Below are positions 23,319 to 32,168 of a DNA stretch of 38,270 nt, piece by piece. The notes beneath the pieces were generated by a model. That model was given only the letters and a program-made list of their open reading frames with translations, did no database searches and was not told the origin of the DNA. The stretch spans positions 1 through 38,270 of the forward strand of contig DATKIP010000095.1 of NCBI GenBank assembly GCA_035544015.1, written 5' to 3'. The DNA is from Candidatus Saccharimonadia bacterium. Lineage in GTDB: Bacteria; Patescibacteriota; Saccharimonadia; UBA4664. How positions within the stretch are numbered: position 1 is the first letter of the stretch; each line of letters starts with the position of its first letter. A program made the position numbers and the translations under genes.

Positions 23319-24839
23319 ATGAAGATCACGCCGGCCAGAAAACTTGCGAAGGATTTGCTAAAGCGTGCCGGTCTATACGGACGGGTATCCGCCGCGGCCA
23401 GAAAATACCGCTACCGCGAATACACCAAATGGGTGGTCGAGCGCGAATCCCAAGCCGGTCCGGACTCGTCCGGTAAAACCAAGTTCAGCATTATTGTTCC
23501 AACCCACAAATACACTGCACGCTACCTGGAGCCGCTGATCGACTCCGTTGTCGCCCAAACCTACCCGAACTGGGAGTTGGTATTGGTGAATGCCTGCGAA
23601 ACGGCCGCCGACGCCGAGCAAGTGCGTCGGGCTGCCAAGCGCGATGGTCGGATCAAAGTTGTGGAATTGGCCCGAAATCTGCACATCTCCGGCAACACTA
23701 ATGCTGGCATTGAAGTCGCGACAGGGGGGTTTGTTAGCTTCCTCGATCACGACGATGTGATCGCGCCTTTTGCCTTGTCCGAAATGTCCGCCGCACTTGA
23801 TTCTGACCACACCATCCAGATATTCTACAGCGATGAAGATAAAATATCCGAGGACGGGAAAGAACGCTTTTATGCCTTCTTCAAGCCAGATTTTGACCCT
23901 GAACTAATCTTAACTTCCAGCTATGCATGCCACTTTTTTAGTGTTCGTGCCAATTTAGCCAAAAAAGCCGGCGGCTTGCGACCGGCCTTCGACGGCGCCC
24001 AGGATTACGACTTTATCCTAAGGCTCCTCCAGTTCGACCCGGTAATCAAACACGTTCCGCGCGTTTCATACCATTGGCGGATGGCGCAGAGCTCCACCGC
24101 CTCGGTCATTAGCGAAAAAGACTACGCCGCTGACGCCGGCCGCCGGGCGCTGGGCGAGCACGTGAAGCGTCTCGGTCTTCCCGCCAACGTCGAAGATGTG
24201 CCTGGCCAAGCTACGGCTTACCGCCTGAAATATGACCTCCCTGCCGAGACGCGGGTGGCCGTCGTGTCGTCCGGCCCCACAATCCCGGGCATCGACGTCC
24301 TAACCCCAGCGCAAAGCGCTTCGGCACTCGACCGGTATGATCTACTTATCTATCTTGCCGATGGCATCGCGGCCACCGGGGGCGATTGGATCCGGGAGCT
24401 GGCCGCACGGGCCATTCAGCCGGATGTGGGCGTGGTTTCAGCGGCCGTCCTCAATGGTAAGGGCCTTGCGCCAGCCGGCTATGTAGTCGCGGCCGGCCGC
24501 TTGCAGCTGCTGACCCAAAACATCGTCGCGCCCGAGTTTACCCTATTAGGGCTGAGCAGCTGGCCGCGGTCGTTTATGGTGGTTCCGGAAGGTTGTTACG
24601 CTGTCAAAACTGCGCTACTACGCAACCTCGCCTCGGGTGCGCCCGGCTCCTGCCTGAACTTGTGTTTGAGGCTGCATCAGGCGGGTTTGCGCAACATTTT
24701 TTGGCCATATGCCCAATTGAGGCTCGCGAATTGCCCCCTCCCGCCCTCAACCCTGCCGCTACCTTCTGGACTCGAAGGCCCACCCGACCCTTCCTTCAAC
24801 CCCAACTTAACCATAAAGAACCATCGCGCGACCCTCTAG
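23319..24839 (+). CDS. Glycosyltransferase family 2, long form
   Basis: The 506-aa protein has an N-terminal basic helix, then a GT-A domain: KFSIIVPTHKYTARYLEPLIDSV, the metal site VSFLDHDDVI (residues 143-152), and FYSDEDKI. The acceptor part follows: DGAQDYDFILRLLQFD, HVPRVSYHWR. These match O-antigen and rhamnan GT2 enzymes whose catalytic domain often sits in longer multidomain proteins. The C-terminal ~190 residues look like a second, degenerate alpha/beta domain (VGVVSAAVLNGKGL...SFMVVPEGCYAVKTALL), reminiscent of the latter half of a GT2 fold but without clear catalytic residues. It is followed after 59 nt by the secreted-protein cassette. Confidence 0.88.
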   Translation: MKITPARKLAKDLLKRAGLYGRVSAAARKYRYREYTKWVVERESQAGPDSSGKTKFSIIVPTHKYTARYLEPLIDSVVAQTYPNWELVLVNACETAADAEQVRRAAKRDGRIKVVELARNLHISGNTNAGIEVATGGFVSFLDHDDVIAPFALSEMSAALDSDHTIQIFYSDEDKISEDGKERFYAFFKPDFDPELILTSSYACHFFSVRANLAKKAGGLRPAFDGAQDYDFILRLLQFDPVIKHVPRVSYHWRMAQSSTASVISEKDYAADAGRRALGEHVKRLGLPANVEDVPGQATAYRLKYDLPAETRVAVVSSGPTIPGIDVLTPAQSASALDRYDLLIYLADGIAATGGDWIRELAARAIQPDVGVVSAAVLNGKGLAPAGYVVAAGRLQLLTQNIVAPEFTLLGLSSWPRSFMVVPEGCYAVKTALLRNLASGAPGSCLNLCLRLHQAGLRNIFWPYAQLRLANCPLPPSTLPLPSGLEGPPDPSFNPNLTIKNHRATL

Positions 24840-24852
24840 AATCCTTTGTTCT

Positions 24853-24890
24853 TATGATATGATTGAGGCAATATCTTAGCCCGCGAGGGG
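24853..24890 (+). promoter_or_regulatory. Candidate promoter and Shine-Dalgarno of the 24899-27625 cassette
   Basis: Two overlapping TATGAT hexamers (24853-24858 and 24858-24863) precede AGGGG (24886-24890), which lies 8 nt before the ATG at 24899. Unlike many genes here this unit has a proper leader. Confidence 0.4.
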
Positions 24891-24898
24891 TCAAAACA

Positions 24899-25489
24899 AT
24901 GGCCAAAAAGCTACCGCCCAGGTCTCCCAAACCAACCCGACGCCAACTCCTGGTAACTGCGGGCGTGGTAGCTGTTGTCGTGATCATAGCGGGCGTCGCC
25001 ATAGCCTCGAGGCGCACTTCTAGCACTGGCACCGTCCATCCTTCTCCAACGCCCACCCCCTATAGCTCGACTACTCCCCCGGCTCCCACTCCAGGCACGG
25101 CCACCTCGAATAGGCCCGTCCCCACGGCTACACCCCCGGCTCCTGCGCAGGCAACCACCATTCCTGTCCCCGCCGGCCAATTTCTCAATAAACAAACGGT
25201 CCATCTGAGCGAGCCAAACCCCGCAACACAGTATGGCTCGGGCATGGACTCCACCTGTGAAACAGTGGCCGGAGCCAGCTGTGGATTCGAGCTGACTTCC
25301 GCCACCGGGCAAACCAAGACCTTGGCCGCCAAACCGGCCAGCGCCGGCAATGGCGTTTACGTCGTTGAAATCCAGTGGGACGCCAAAGCGGTCGGGCTAA
25401 CCGCCGGCACCTGGAAAATTCACGCCGTGGCTACCAAAGACGGCCAAACCGCCAAATCGGCCGACTGGCAGCTGACGGTGACACCATGA
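24899..25489 (+). CDS. Membrane-anchored protein with Pro/Thr linker and Ig-like domain
   Basis: The start ATG 24899 (MAKKLPPRSPKPTRRQLLVTAG) has AGGGG at the right distance. The in-frame ATG at 24863 is not near a ribosome site. The 196-aa product has one membrane helix (about residues 18-38), then a Pro/Thr/Ser-rich wall-spanning linker (about 40-92). A ~100-residue beta domain follows, with two Cys that could form a disulfide (MDSTCETVAGASCGFEL), ending TAGTWKIHAVATKDGQTAKSADWQLTVTP. That ending is typical of Ig-like or bacterial surface domains. No enzyme motif is seen. Its stop overlaps the next start (ATGATGA), so the two secreted proteins are made together. Confidence 0.75.
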   Translation: MAKKLPPRSPKPTRRQLLVTAGVVAVVVIIAGVAIASRRTSSTGTVHPSPTPTPYSSTTPPAPTPGTATSNRPVPTATPPAPAQATTIPVPAGQFLNKQTVHLSEPNPATQYGSGMDSTCETVAGASCGFELTSATGQTKTLAAKPASAGNGVYVVEIQWDAKAVGLTAGTWKIHAVATKDGQTAKSADWQLTVTP

Positions 25490-26706
25490 TGACGGCCAGG
25501 CGTTTTTTGTTGGTCGTTGTGCTCCTACTGACTGGAGTGTCGTTCAATGCCACCATGTCCGCCCCCGTTCATGCCTATAGTAACGGCCGGCTCATGGACG
25601 ATGCTGTGTTCGACAACACCTCGACCATGAACGAATCTCAAATTCAAGCCTTCTTGGCGTCCAAGGGTCCATGTCTGGCTAATTACCACGATGTCGATCC
25701 CAACTGGAACGGCAGTGCTTGGACCTACACCGGGAGCGTCAGTGCGGCCCACATCATCGCCAGGGCGGCAGCGGAATGGGGTATAAACCCTCAAGTAATT
25801 CTCGCCACCCTCCAGAAAGAGGAAAGTTTGATAACCGGCGGCATTGGCTGCGGCAATGTTGTGATGACATCAGCGATGGGTTATGGCTGCCCGGACGGCA
25901 ATGCCCGCTATGACTACCCGAACATAAACGTGTTTCAGACCTGCGTAAGCCATGAGGGCTGGGCCGGTTTCTCACGGCAAGTCTGGTGGGGTAGCTGGCA
26001 GCTGAAGTTCAACAAAGAGCGCAGCTACGGCAACACCGGCTGGCAGGACAACGGCAACATCACGTACGGCGGATTCATGACCCAGGGCACGTACAAGCGC
26101 TGCGCGGCTACTTCGTGCGCCCCCACATTTTTCTCCGGCGACGTTACGATCGACGGTCAGGGCGTCCACCTCGAGACTGGCGCCACTGCCTCTTTCTACA
26201 CCTACACGCCGCATCTCGGGCAAGCACTCCCAGGCATCTTTGAAAGCTGGTTCGGTCCCACGACCGGCGGCGCATCACTTACGGCACCGTTGTACCGTCT
26301 CTACAAGCGCAGCAGCGACCGGCACTTCTACACTGTTAGCCCAACCGAGCGGGACAGCGCCATCAGGCAGGGCTATGCCCTCGAAGGGGTGAGCTTTTAT
26401 GTATCGACTTCGGGCGGGGGCAACCTCTCCGCCGTCTACCGGCTCTACAACCGCTCTACCGATTATCATTTCTATACCAACAGCCAAGACGAAGCCAACC
26501 GAGACACGGGCGTGGGATTCATCATCGAAGGTACCGGCTACCTGGCCAGTAATGGCGGCGACCCCGGTGTTTCCCCCGTTTACCGCCTGCTCAACAGGGG
26601 CAACCACATGCACTTCTTTACCATCAATGCGAGTGAGCGCGACCAAGCTGTAGCCAGCGGAGCTTACCTGTACGAAGGGGTAGCTTTCTATGCCATTGCG
26701 CCGTAG
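25486..26706 (+). CDS. Secreted muramidase-like protein with three DUF5648-type repeats
   Basis: The start ATG 25486 (MMTARRFLLVVVLLLTGVSF) gives 406 aa and a signal peptide ending near residue 30. The N-terminal domain (about 45-255) has a lysozyme/transglycosylase-like helix INPQVILATLQKEESLI, with Glu112 or Glu113 as candidate catalytic acid, and several Cys. The C-terminal 139 residues consist of three ~45-residue repeats of the form YRLYxRxxDxHFYTxxxxERD...GYxxEGxxFY, the DUF5648 pattern. The same module ends the next protein. Likely role: cutting peptidoglycan or host/own wall material at the surface, with the repeats as a binding module. Catalysis is inferred. Confidence 0.78.
   Translation: MMTARRFLLVVVLLLTGVSFNATMSAPVHAYSNGRLMDDAVFDNTSTMNESQIQAFLASKGPCLANYHDVDPNWNGSAWTYTGSVSAAHIIARAAAEWGINPQVILATLQKEESLITGGIGCGNVVMTSAMGYGCPDGNARYDYPNINVFQTCVSHEGWAGFSRQVWWGSWQLKFNKERSYGNTGWQDNGNITYGGFMTQGTYKRCAATSCAPTFFSGDVTIDGQGVHLETGATASFYTYTPHLGQALPGIFESWFGPTTGGASLTAPLYRLYKRSSDRHFYTVSPTERDSAIRQGYALEGVSFYVSTSGGGNLSAVYRLYNRSTDYHFYTNSQDEANRDTGVGFIIEGTGYLASNGGDPGVSPVYRLLNRGNHMHFFTINASERDQAVASGAYLYEGVAFYAIAP
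26287..26703 (+). repeat. DUF5648-type triple repeat, copy 1 (coding)
   Basis: This 417-nt module encodes 139 residues and aligns without gaps to 27206-27622. By hand count about 102 of 139 residues match. Several DNA stretches are also nearly identical, for example around GGTACCGGCTACCT. It indicates duplication or exchange of the module between adjacent genes. Confidence 0.85.
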
Positions 26707-27625
26707 ATTTGTAGCCTATATCGGGGCCTTGGCGGTGTTCGTGGCTGCCGGTACCTTGAGTCTGCCCGGCCGATCCTACGCGATCGTCCAGCAACTGTAC
26801 CTCACCCCGGCCGCCGCATCCGTCCAAAACGGCAACAACATCTCGATCCAAATCCGGGTCAATTCCTCTGCCGACCTGGTGAACGCCGTCCAGGCCAACT
26901 TCACCTACAATCCCGCACAGCTGCAGTACGTCAGCGTCAGCGCGGTCGGCACCGCCTTCGACGTCGACGCTTCCAGCTCTATCGCCAGCGGCAGCATTCA
27001 GCTTGCCCGTGGCGCCACCACGTCCGTTTCGGGCGATAACCTCTTTGCCACGATCACCTTCAAGGCCATCGTGGGCAGCGGCTCTGCCTCGGTCAATGTG
27101 GCATCCGGGTCAGCTGTAGTGAGGACCTCCGACGCATCCAATATCCTCACCCAATCCGGCGGTGCGGTCTTTACCCTCACCCCGTCGCCCGCCATACTCT
27201 CCACGCCGCTTTACCGGCTCTACAGCCGCAAATCAGACCGCCACTTCTACACCATAAATCCCACCGAGCGCGATCAGGCCATTGGCGTCGGCTACGCGCT
27301 CGAGGGCGTCAGCTTCTACGTCGGCATCGCGAACGGCGGCAATCTGACCCCAATTATCCGCCTGTATAATCGCCAAACCGACTACCATTTTTATACCAGC
27401 AGTCAGGCCGAAGCCAACCAAGATGTGGGCGTCGGGTTTGTCATCGAAGGTACCGGCTACCTTGCCAGCCGCGGCGGCGATCCCGGTGTCTCCCCGGTGT
27501 TCCGCCTCCTCAACAAGAGCAACAACATGCACTTCTTCACTATCAGCACGGTTGAGCGCGACCAAGCATTGGCTACCGGCGGCTACATTTTCGAAGGCAC
27601 CGCCTTTTACGCGGTTACACCCTAG
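26690..27625 (+). CDS. Secreted cohesin-like protein with three DUF5648-type repeats
   Basis: The ATG at 26690 overlaps the previous gene by 17 nt and is preceded by AGGGG 9 nt upstream. The 311-aa product has a signal peptide (to about residue 31). A cohesin-type beta domain (about 35-165) begins YLTPAAASVQNGNNISIQIRVNSS, continues AVQANFTYNPAQLQYVSVS and ends VNVASGSAVVRTSD. It closes with the 139-residue DUF5648 triple repeat. Cohesins bind dockerins in cellulosomes and in other surface complexes. No dockerin is visible in this window. The pairing with a muramidase-like neighbour carrying the same repeats suggests a shared surface anchor or shared ligand. Confidence 0.8.
   Translation: MPLRRRFVAYIGALAVFVAAGTLSLPGRSYAIVQQLYLTPAAASVQNGNNISIQIRVNSSADLVNAVQANFTYNPAQLQYVSVSAVGTAFDVDASSSIASGSIQLARGATTSVSGDNLFATITFKAIVGSGSASVNVASGSAVVRTSDASNILTQSGGAVFTLTPSPAILSTPLYRLYSRKSDRHFYTINPTERDQAIGVGYALEGVSFYVGIANGGNLTPIIRLYNRQTDYHFYTSSQAEANQDVGVGFVIEGTGYLASRGGDPGVSPVFRLLNKSNNMHFFTISTVERDQALATGGYIFEGTAFYAVTP
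27206..27622 (+). repeat. DUF5648-type triple repeat, copy 2 (coding)
   Basis: Same length (417 nt) and register as the 26287-26703 module. It covers the C-terminal 139 residues of the cohesin-like protein. Confidence 0.85.
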
Positions 27626-30147
27626 CGAGCTTCCAGTTCCTGTAGCCGCTCGAAATAACTGTTGCTTGCGTAGTGCTTGATCATCTCCTGCGACGCTAGT
27701 CCCATCCGCTGGAGCTTCTCGTTGCTGGTCGTGGTCTTGTTGAGGATACGCTCCAAAACCTCCGCAAACTGGTCGATATCGCTATCATCAACTTCATATC
27801 CGTTTACGCCCGGCTTCAGTTGTTCCTCAAGCCCGGAGCAGTCGTTACGGAGCACCACGTGCCCCATATACATACCCTCGGCCACATACAACCCGAACGC
27901 CTCCATCAATGAGCAGCAAATCACCACGTTGCAATCGTGCATCACCTTCAGCGCCTCGTGCCGGCTGATGGTCGGCAAAAACCCAAACTTATCGCCTAGC
28001 ACCTCGGTGCCGATGGTCTTGAGCTGCTCAGACAAATAGTCGTCACCCAGCCCGATAAATTTGAGCGAAAAGTCCCGATATTTCGACTCGTTCCCTACGT
28101 AGTGCTCGGTGAGGAATTTTGAAAATGCAAACAAGGCAACGGAGTGACCTTTGCGCCCGCCGGCCGCCACTCCTGAGATCACGAAATCCAGCTTTTCGAA
28201 GTCAGATTTCGCCCGTGGTTGCTTGTATGCCGCATCAACATCCGCGTGTAATTCAATTATTTCGATCGGGGACTCAAAGAAATCCTCATACTTCTTGCGC
28301 ATCCTCACCGAGGGCACGCCGATCACCAGTTTTTTCTCGTTCAACAGGTGTCGGATTTTCTTGCGTACCCGCGAGCTGTCGAATTGCGCTTCGGGGTCGT
28401 CCTCGTGTACATACCAATACGCTCGCTTGAGGCCGCCGCTGGCCAGCAGGCTCAGTATGCCGTCGCGGTAGTTGCCGGGAATGGCCGAGGTGTTCATGAG
28501 CACGAAGTCATTGGGCTTAAGATTGAGCCTTGGCACCAGCGCGCGCGGCCCGATGCGCATATCCATACCGTCGATCCTGATGCCCATTCGCCGTAGCTTC
28601 CCGAGATGTTGCGAGTCGATATGGGGTGCCACCAACAATATTCGCCGCGGGCTCACCTGCTTGGCAAACTCGGCAATCATTTCTATCAGCGCCAGTGGGC
28701 CACCAGTTTGGTTGAGGGGGTGGGAAACGAATACGTACTGGCGCTCTTTCGAACGGTCCATGGCATGTCGTACGGTATAGTAGGCCTGCTTCACCGACGA
28801 CCGCACTCCATAGCGCTGCACGTAGCCCTTCACCTGCCCAGCCTTCAGCGCGTGCCGCACACCGGGCAGCTTCGCAAGCCGGGCCGACAGCTGCCCGGTG
28901 TCCACCTGTTTCTTCACGCTGGGGTCCAGCACCAGATCGTCCGCCCGCGTCCCGGCCTCAATCCGCTTCGCCAAACCCTTGGTCATAGACTCCCAGAAGT
29001 AGCCTTCACGTAGCGGCTTCAGCTGCTCCTTGAGCTTCGCCAGCATTTCGGGCTTGTTGTACAGTTCAGACAGCTGCTCAGCCATTCTAGCGACGTCTGT
29101 TCCCTCCAGGCGGTAGGCGGCCCCCGCTTTGATCAAAGTCTCGCTCAGGGGGTCTCCGCCATTCGTGGCTATCGGGAGGTTACCCCACACGAAATCCATC
29201 ACCCGCGTGCGCCAGGAGAATTGGTTCTCCTGGCCCGCGCTGTTGAGGCTGATCACGACGTTCGCTCGCGCGTACCACTCCGCCCGTTTTGCATAGTCCA
29301 CCCAATCCACAAAAAACACCAGCTTGTCGGCTAGGCCGTTAGCCTCGGCGTATGCCACCGTCTCATCATATTGCTTGAAGAAGGTGGGGTTGGGATTAAA
29401 CGGATTCTTGCCCCCCACGATCAATAATTTCACTCGCTTACCCCCGGCCGCCATCCGCTCCACCGCCTTCACCAGATTGCGAATATCAAACCAGGGGTAC
29501 AACCCCCCGAACCACAGGATCACGAAATCCTTATCCTCAACCCCCGGTACCTCAGCCGGTTTCACCGCCTCCGAGTTCTCGCTGACGATGCCAAATGGCA
29601 ACACCTCGATGATTTCTTTCGAATACGTAATGGGATTAATCCGCCCCAGTGCCGACAGTACGCCAGTATAAAAAGTTTTCTGTGCGTCGTTGGCGCACAG
29701 AAAGTGATCCCCGCGCCCCAGCGCCAGATCAAACCGATTCAGCTCGCGCATATAGGCAATATATTCCTGTTCCAGGTGCTCCGACTGCCGCGCGGAAATC
29801 TCCACAAAAATCGGTACGTATGCGTCCAGAATCAGCTGCACGCGGCCGCCGATTTCCTTCGTCACAATCCCCGACGGTTCGCCCATGCAGTAGCTCATGA
29901 TTACCGTGTCGTAACGGTTGACCAGCAAGCCAAGGTTCTCGTTCGACCAGTTGGTCAGCTTCACTCCCTCGTATTCCGGAATGGTTTGGCGGAAGCTCTC
30001 ATGAATCGCGACCGTTACGTCGGAGCCATTTTTCTGCAGCCCAGTCGCCAGTCCCCAGGCGCGCATCCCGCCGCCCTCGATGGTCTGAAATTGCTCCGTC
30101 GGTACGGGACCATAAGAAATTACCAACGCGGATTTTGTGGTTTGCAT
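27622..30147 (-). CDS. Double GT4-type glycosyltransferase (two GT-B modules in one chain)
   Basis: The 841-aa protein contains two GT-B-like halves. Module 1 (about 1-420) has an N-terminal Rossmann region with GGGMRAWGLATGL, FVILWFGGLYPWFDIRNLVKAVE, and a donor-site region with VMDFVWGNLPIATNGGDPLSE. Module 2 (from about 465) begins FVSHPLNQTGGPLALIEMIAEFAK and contains VISGVAAGGRKGHSVAL, SLMEAFGLYVAEGMYMGHVVLRND and GVNGYEV, close to classic GT4 signatures. Each half is the size of a complete GT4 enzyme, so one chain could add two sugars in turn. It has a ~45-nt leader. Its stop overlaps the convergent cohesin gene stop in CTAG. Confidence 0.85.
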   Translation of the reverse strand: MQTTKSALVISYGPVPTEQFQTIEGGGMRAWGLATGLQKNGSDVTVAIHESFRQTIPEYEGVKLTNWSNENLGLLVNRYDTVIMSYCMGEPSGIVTKEIGGRVQLILDAYVPIFVEISARQSEHLEQEYIAYMRELNRFDLALGRGDHFLCANDAQKTFYTGVLSALGRINPITYSKEIIEVLPFGIVSENSEAVKPAEVPGVEDKDFVILWFGGLYPWFDIRNLVKAVERMAAGGKRVKLLIVGGKNPFNPNPTFFKQYDETVAYAEANGLADKLVFFVDWVDYAKRAEWYARANVVISLNSAGQENQFSWRTRVMDFVWGNLPIATNGGDPLSETLIKAGAAYRLEGTDVARMAEQLSELYNKPEMLAKLKEQLKPLREGYFWESMTKGLAKRIEAGTRADDLVLDPSVKKQVDTGQLSARLAKLPGVRHALKAGQVKGYVQRYGVRSSVKQAYYTVRHAMDRSKERQYVFVSHPLNQTGGPLALIEMIAEFAKQVSPRRILLVAPHIDSQHLGKLRRMGIRIDGMDMRIGPRALVPRLNLKPNDFVLMNTSAIPGNYRDGILSLLASGGLKRAYWYVHEDDPEAQFDSSRVRKKIRHLLNEKKLVIGVPSVRMRKKYEDFFESPIEIIELHADVDAAYKQPRAKSDFEKLDFVISGVAAGGRKGHSVALFAFSKFLTEHYVGNESKYRDFSLKFIGLGDDYLSEQLKTIGTEVLGDKFGFLPTISRHEALKVMHDCNVVICCSLMEAFGLYVAEGMYMGHVVLRNDCSGLEEQLKPGVNGYEVDDSDIDQFAEVLERILNKTTTSNEKLQRMGLASQEMIKHYASNSYFERLQELEAR

Positions 30148-30196
30148 GACCTGTCTTTATGTCCCATCACAGTAATATGATCTGTCTCTGCAGGAT

Positions 30197-30202
30197 ATTA
30201 TA
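30197..30202 (-). promoter_or_regulatory. Extended -10 promoter of the 27622-30147 gene
   Basis: The minus strand reads TGGTATAAT, a perfect extended -10 (TGnTATAAT), about 50 nt before the ATG at 30147. The predicted leader contains a weak GACAGG Shine-Dalgarno-like sequence. Confidence 0.6.
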
Positions 30203-30233
30203 CCAGGCCAAAACCTACGTGCGCGGTCGGCCG

Positions 30234-32168
30234 CTAATGGACGCTATAGATGTAAAACGCGTTAGCGGGGTATGTTACGGTAACGTCAAGCTTCAAGCAA
30301 GGCTCGCCTAGAGGTAACTGGCTGGCGATACGCTGAATGTGTTCCTTAAAGGGGCTGGCACACGGCCGAAAATCTACCGAATACGAGTCCGGGCTGTTCA
30401 GCCGGAAGCCCTTAACCGCCGGATCACCAATCCCATAAATGGCGTGCGCATACCGGTTATACACGTTCGTATACTTTCCGTCAGGGTCGAGCTCTTTCAG
30501 GTAAGCCATTTGCGGGTAAAGGAATGTGCCGGAATACGAATGCAGGCCGTATGCCGCAAGTACGTTCGTCGAAGTCATATTCCCCATGTAAACCCAGCCG
30601 CTTTGAGTCCCACCCGGATCGCTTTTGGCCGCATCTCCGAGCCGCGAGTGGGTCAGCTCGCCCAGCCCCACATACAGCGGGTTAACCGCTAGAGACGTAA
30701 ATAAACTCAGTCCCAGCAGGACCGCGCCCATAGCCAAGAGGTGCCGCCGCAAAGCCAGATAAACGATTAGGCCAACCGTTAGTGCCAGCAATCCAAATAC
30801 CCGCACGCGCGGCGAGTAGAGCGGGAAGTTATGGAGAATCGTGTAGCCCACAATCATCTGCGCCACTACCGCCAATCCCCCGAAGCCAATCGCCCAAGAG
30901 CGTGGCAACTTAGACTGCCGCAGATGTCGCAGCACCAAAACGAGCTGCAAAAAGTTCAGCACCCCCAAGCCTATCTTGAGCCGGTCGTGTGGGATGCTCG
31001 AGAGCAGAAAGACCTTAGCCAGTACCTCCGGCATCGGCAGCAGCATGCGGGCTGCAAAGATAACCAACAGCACATTCACAAACAGCAGCGCATAATCGAA
31101 CTGCTTGCGCGCCCGCCGTTGCCGTACCAGCAAAAAGATCGACGGAATAATCAGGTACGGCCAGAGGTAAATAAAGCTGGAGTCCTCGCTCTGGTTAGAA
31201 ACATAATGGCTCGCCCGGCCGAGATCCTGAAGCCGGTTGTCCAAAAAACCATCCATAAATAAGTAGGGCGGGTACCCACCGCTGGCCGCCACCCGGTGGC
31301 CCGGGTAGACCGTCCCGGTGATCGCCGAAATAGTCTGGCTGCGCGTTACCACAAACAGCCCCACCATCACCCCGCACACCACCACCGCCACCACCGCCGG
31401 CATCAGCTTCTTTACTATCAGCCGCCATGTCAGTAGCTTGGTTTCTTCAAGTAAAAAACCCATACACAAGGCAGCGGCGGCCAGGGCGCACGGGATTTGG
31501 AATGGGGGATAGATCAAAAGGGCAAAACATGTTAGTACATAGGCCAAGGCTAGTGTAAGCCAGACGGTCTTTTTTCGATCCACCGAGCGTATGAGGTGTA
31601 TAAAAATAACCGAAGCCAGGATGCAATAGGCGATAGAGCCGAGTGTTCCCGTCAAATACCACCACTGGACAAAGGGCGAAAAGAATAAACTAGAGGACAG
31701 AAAAGCCGCCACCAGTCGGCGCCCCGGCAGTAGTATAAGGGTCAAAAAGTAGGCCGAGACAATGAGCAGATAACCCAATATCCACCACTTCAGGGCAAAA
31801 GCTTGCTCAAGCGGCAGGACAAAAAACGAGAGATTCTGAGGCTTAAAGATCGCCGACCAGTCCTTGGCAGGCAGGTCAGCCAAAATAGACGCATCAAAAC
31901 CATCGCCAATCATCGGGTCAATTTGAGGGTAGCCGAAGTGCGACTGCGACACCGTCAACGGCGTTCCCACCATCCATTCATCCGATCTGATCGGCTGAGA
32001 AGAGCCGAGTAGTAGATTTTTATCCGTCCCCGAACCGTAGAGGAGCTGGTGATACATGCCCACCGAGCTGCCGCTAATGCGCAACGCCGACAGAGCGCAG
32101 ATGACCAGCAACGGGAGTATCGGAAAAAGCCAAACGCTCTTGGGAAAACTCCTCAAATAGCCCTTCAT
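30234..32168 (-). CDS. Polytopic membrane protein, GT-C glycosyltransferase-like
   Basis: The 644-aa product has about 12-13 hydrophobic helices and a C-terminal soluble tail. After the first helix comes a long external loop with IRSDEWMVGTPL, where Asp-Glu sits where GT-C enzymes carry their catalytic acidic pair. Further in are SPFVQWWYLTG and YPPFQIPCAL. This layout (first loop acidic, many helices, soluble end) is that of lipid-phosphosugar-using GT-C transferases or related DUF families of surface glycan loci. I do not recognise a named family with certainty. It overlaps the upstream gene by 4 nt (ATGA). Confidence 0.7.
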   Translation of the reverse strand: MKGYLRSFPKSVWLFPILPLLVICALSALRISGSSVGMYHQLLYGSGTDKNLLLGSSQPIRSDEWMVGTPLTVSQSHFGYPQIDPMIGDGFDASILADLPAKDWSAIFKPQNLSFFVLPLEQAFALKWWILGYLLIVSAYFLTLILLPGRRLVAAFLSSSLFFSPFVQWWYLTGTLGSIAYCILASVIFIHLIRSVDRKKTVWLTLALAYVLTCFALLIYPPFQIPCALAAAALCMGFLLEETKLLTWRLIVKKLMPAVVAVVVCGVMVGLFVVTRSQTISAITGTVYPGHRVAASGGYPPYLFMDGFLDNRLQDLGRASHYVSNQSEDSSFIYLWPYLIIPSIFLLVRQRRARKQFDYALLFVNVLLVIFAARMLLPMPEVLAKVFLLSSIPHDRLKIGLGVLNFLQLVLVLRHLRQSKLPRSWAIGFGGLAVVAQMIVGYTILHNFPLYSPRVRVFGLLALTVGLIVYLALRRHLLAMGAVLLGLSLFTSLAVNPLYVGLGELTHSRLGDAAKSDPGGTQSGWVYMGNMTSTNVLAAYGLHSYSGTFLYPQMAYLKELDPDGKYTNVYNRYAHAIYGIGDPAVKGFRLNSPDSYSVDFRPCASPFKEHIQRIASQLPLGEPCLKLDVTVTYPANAFYIYSVH

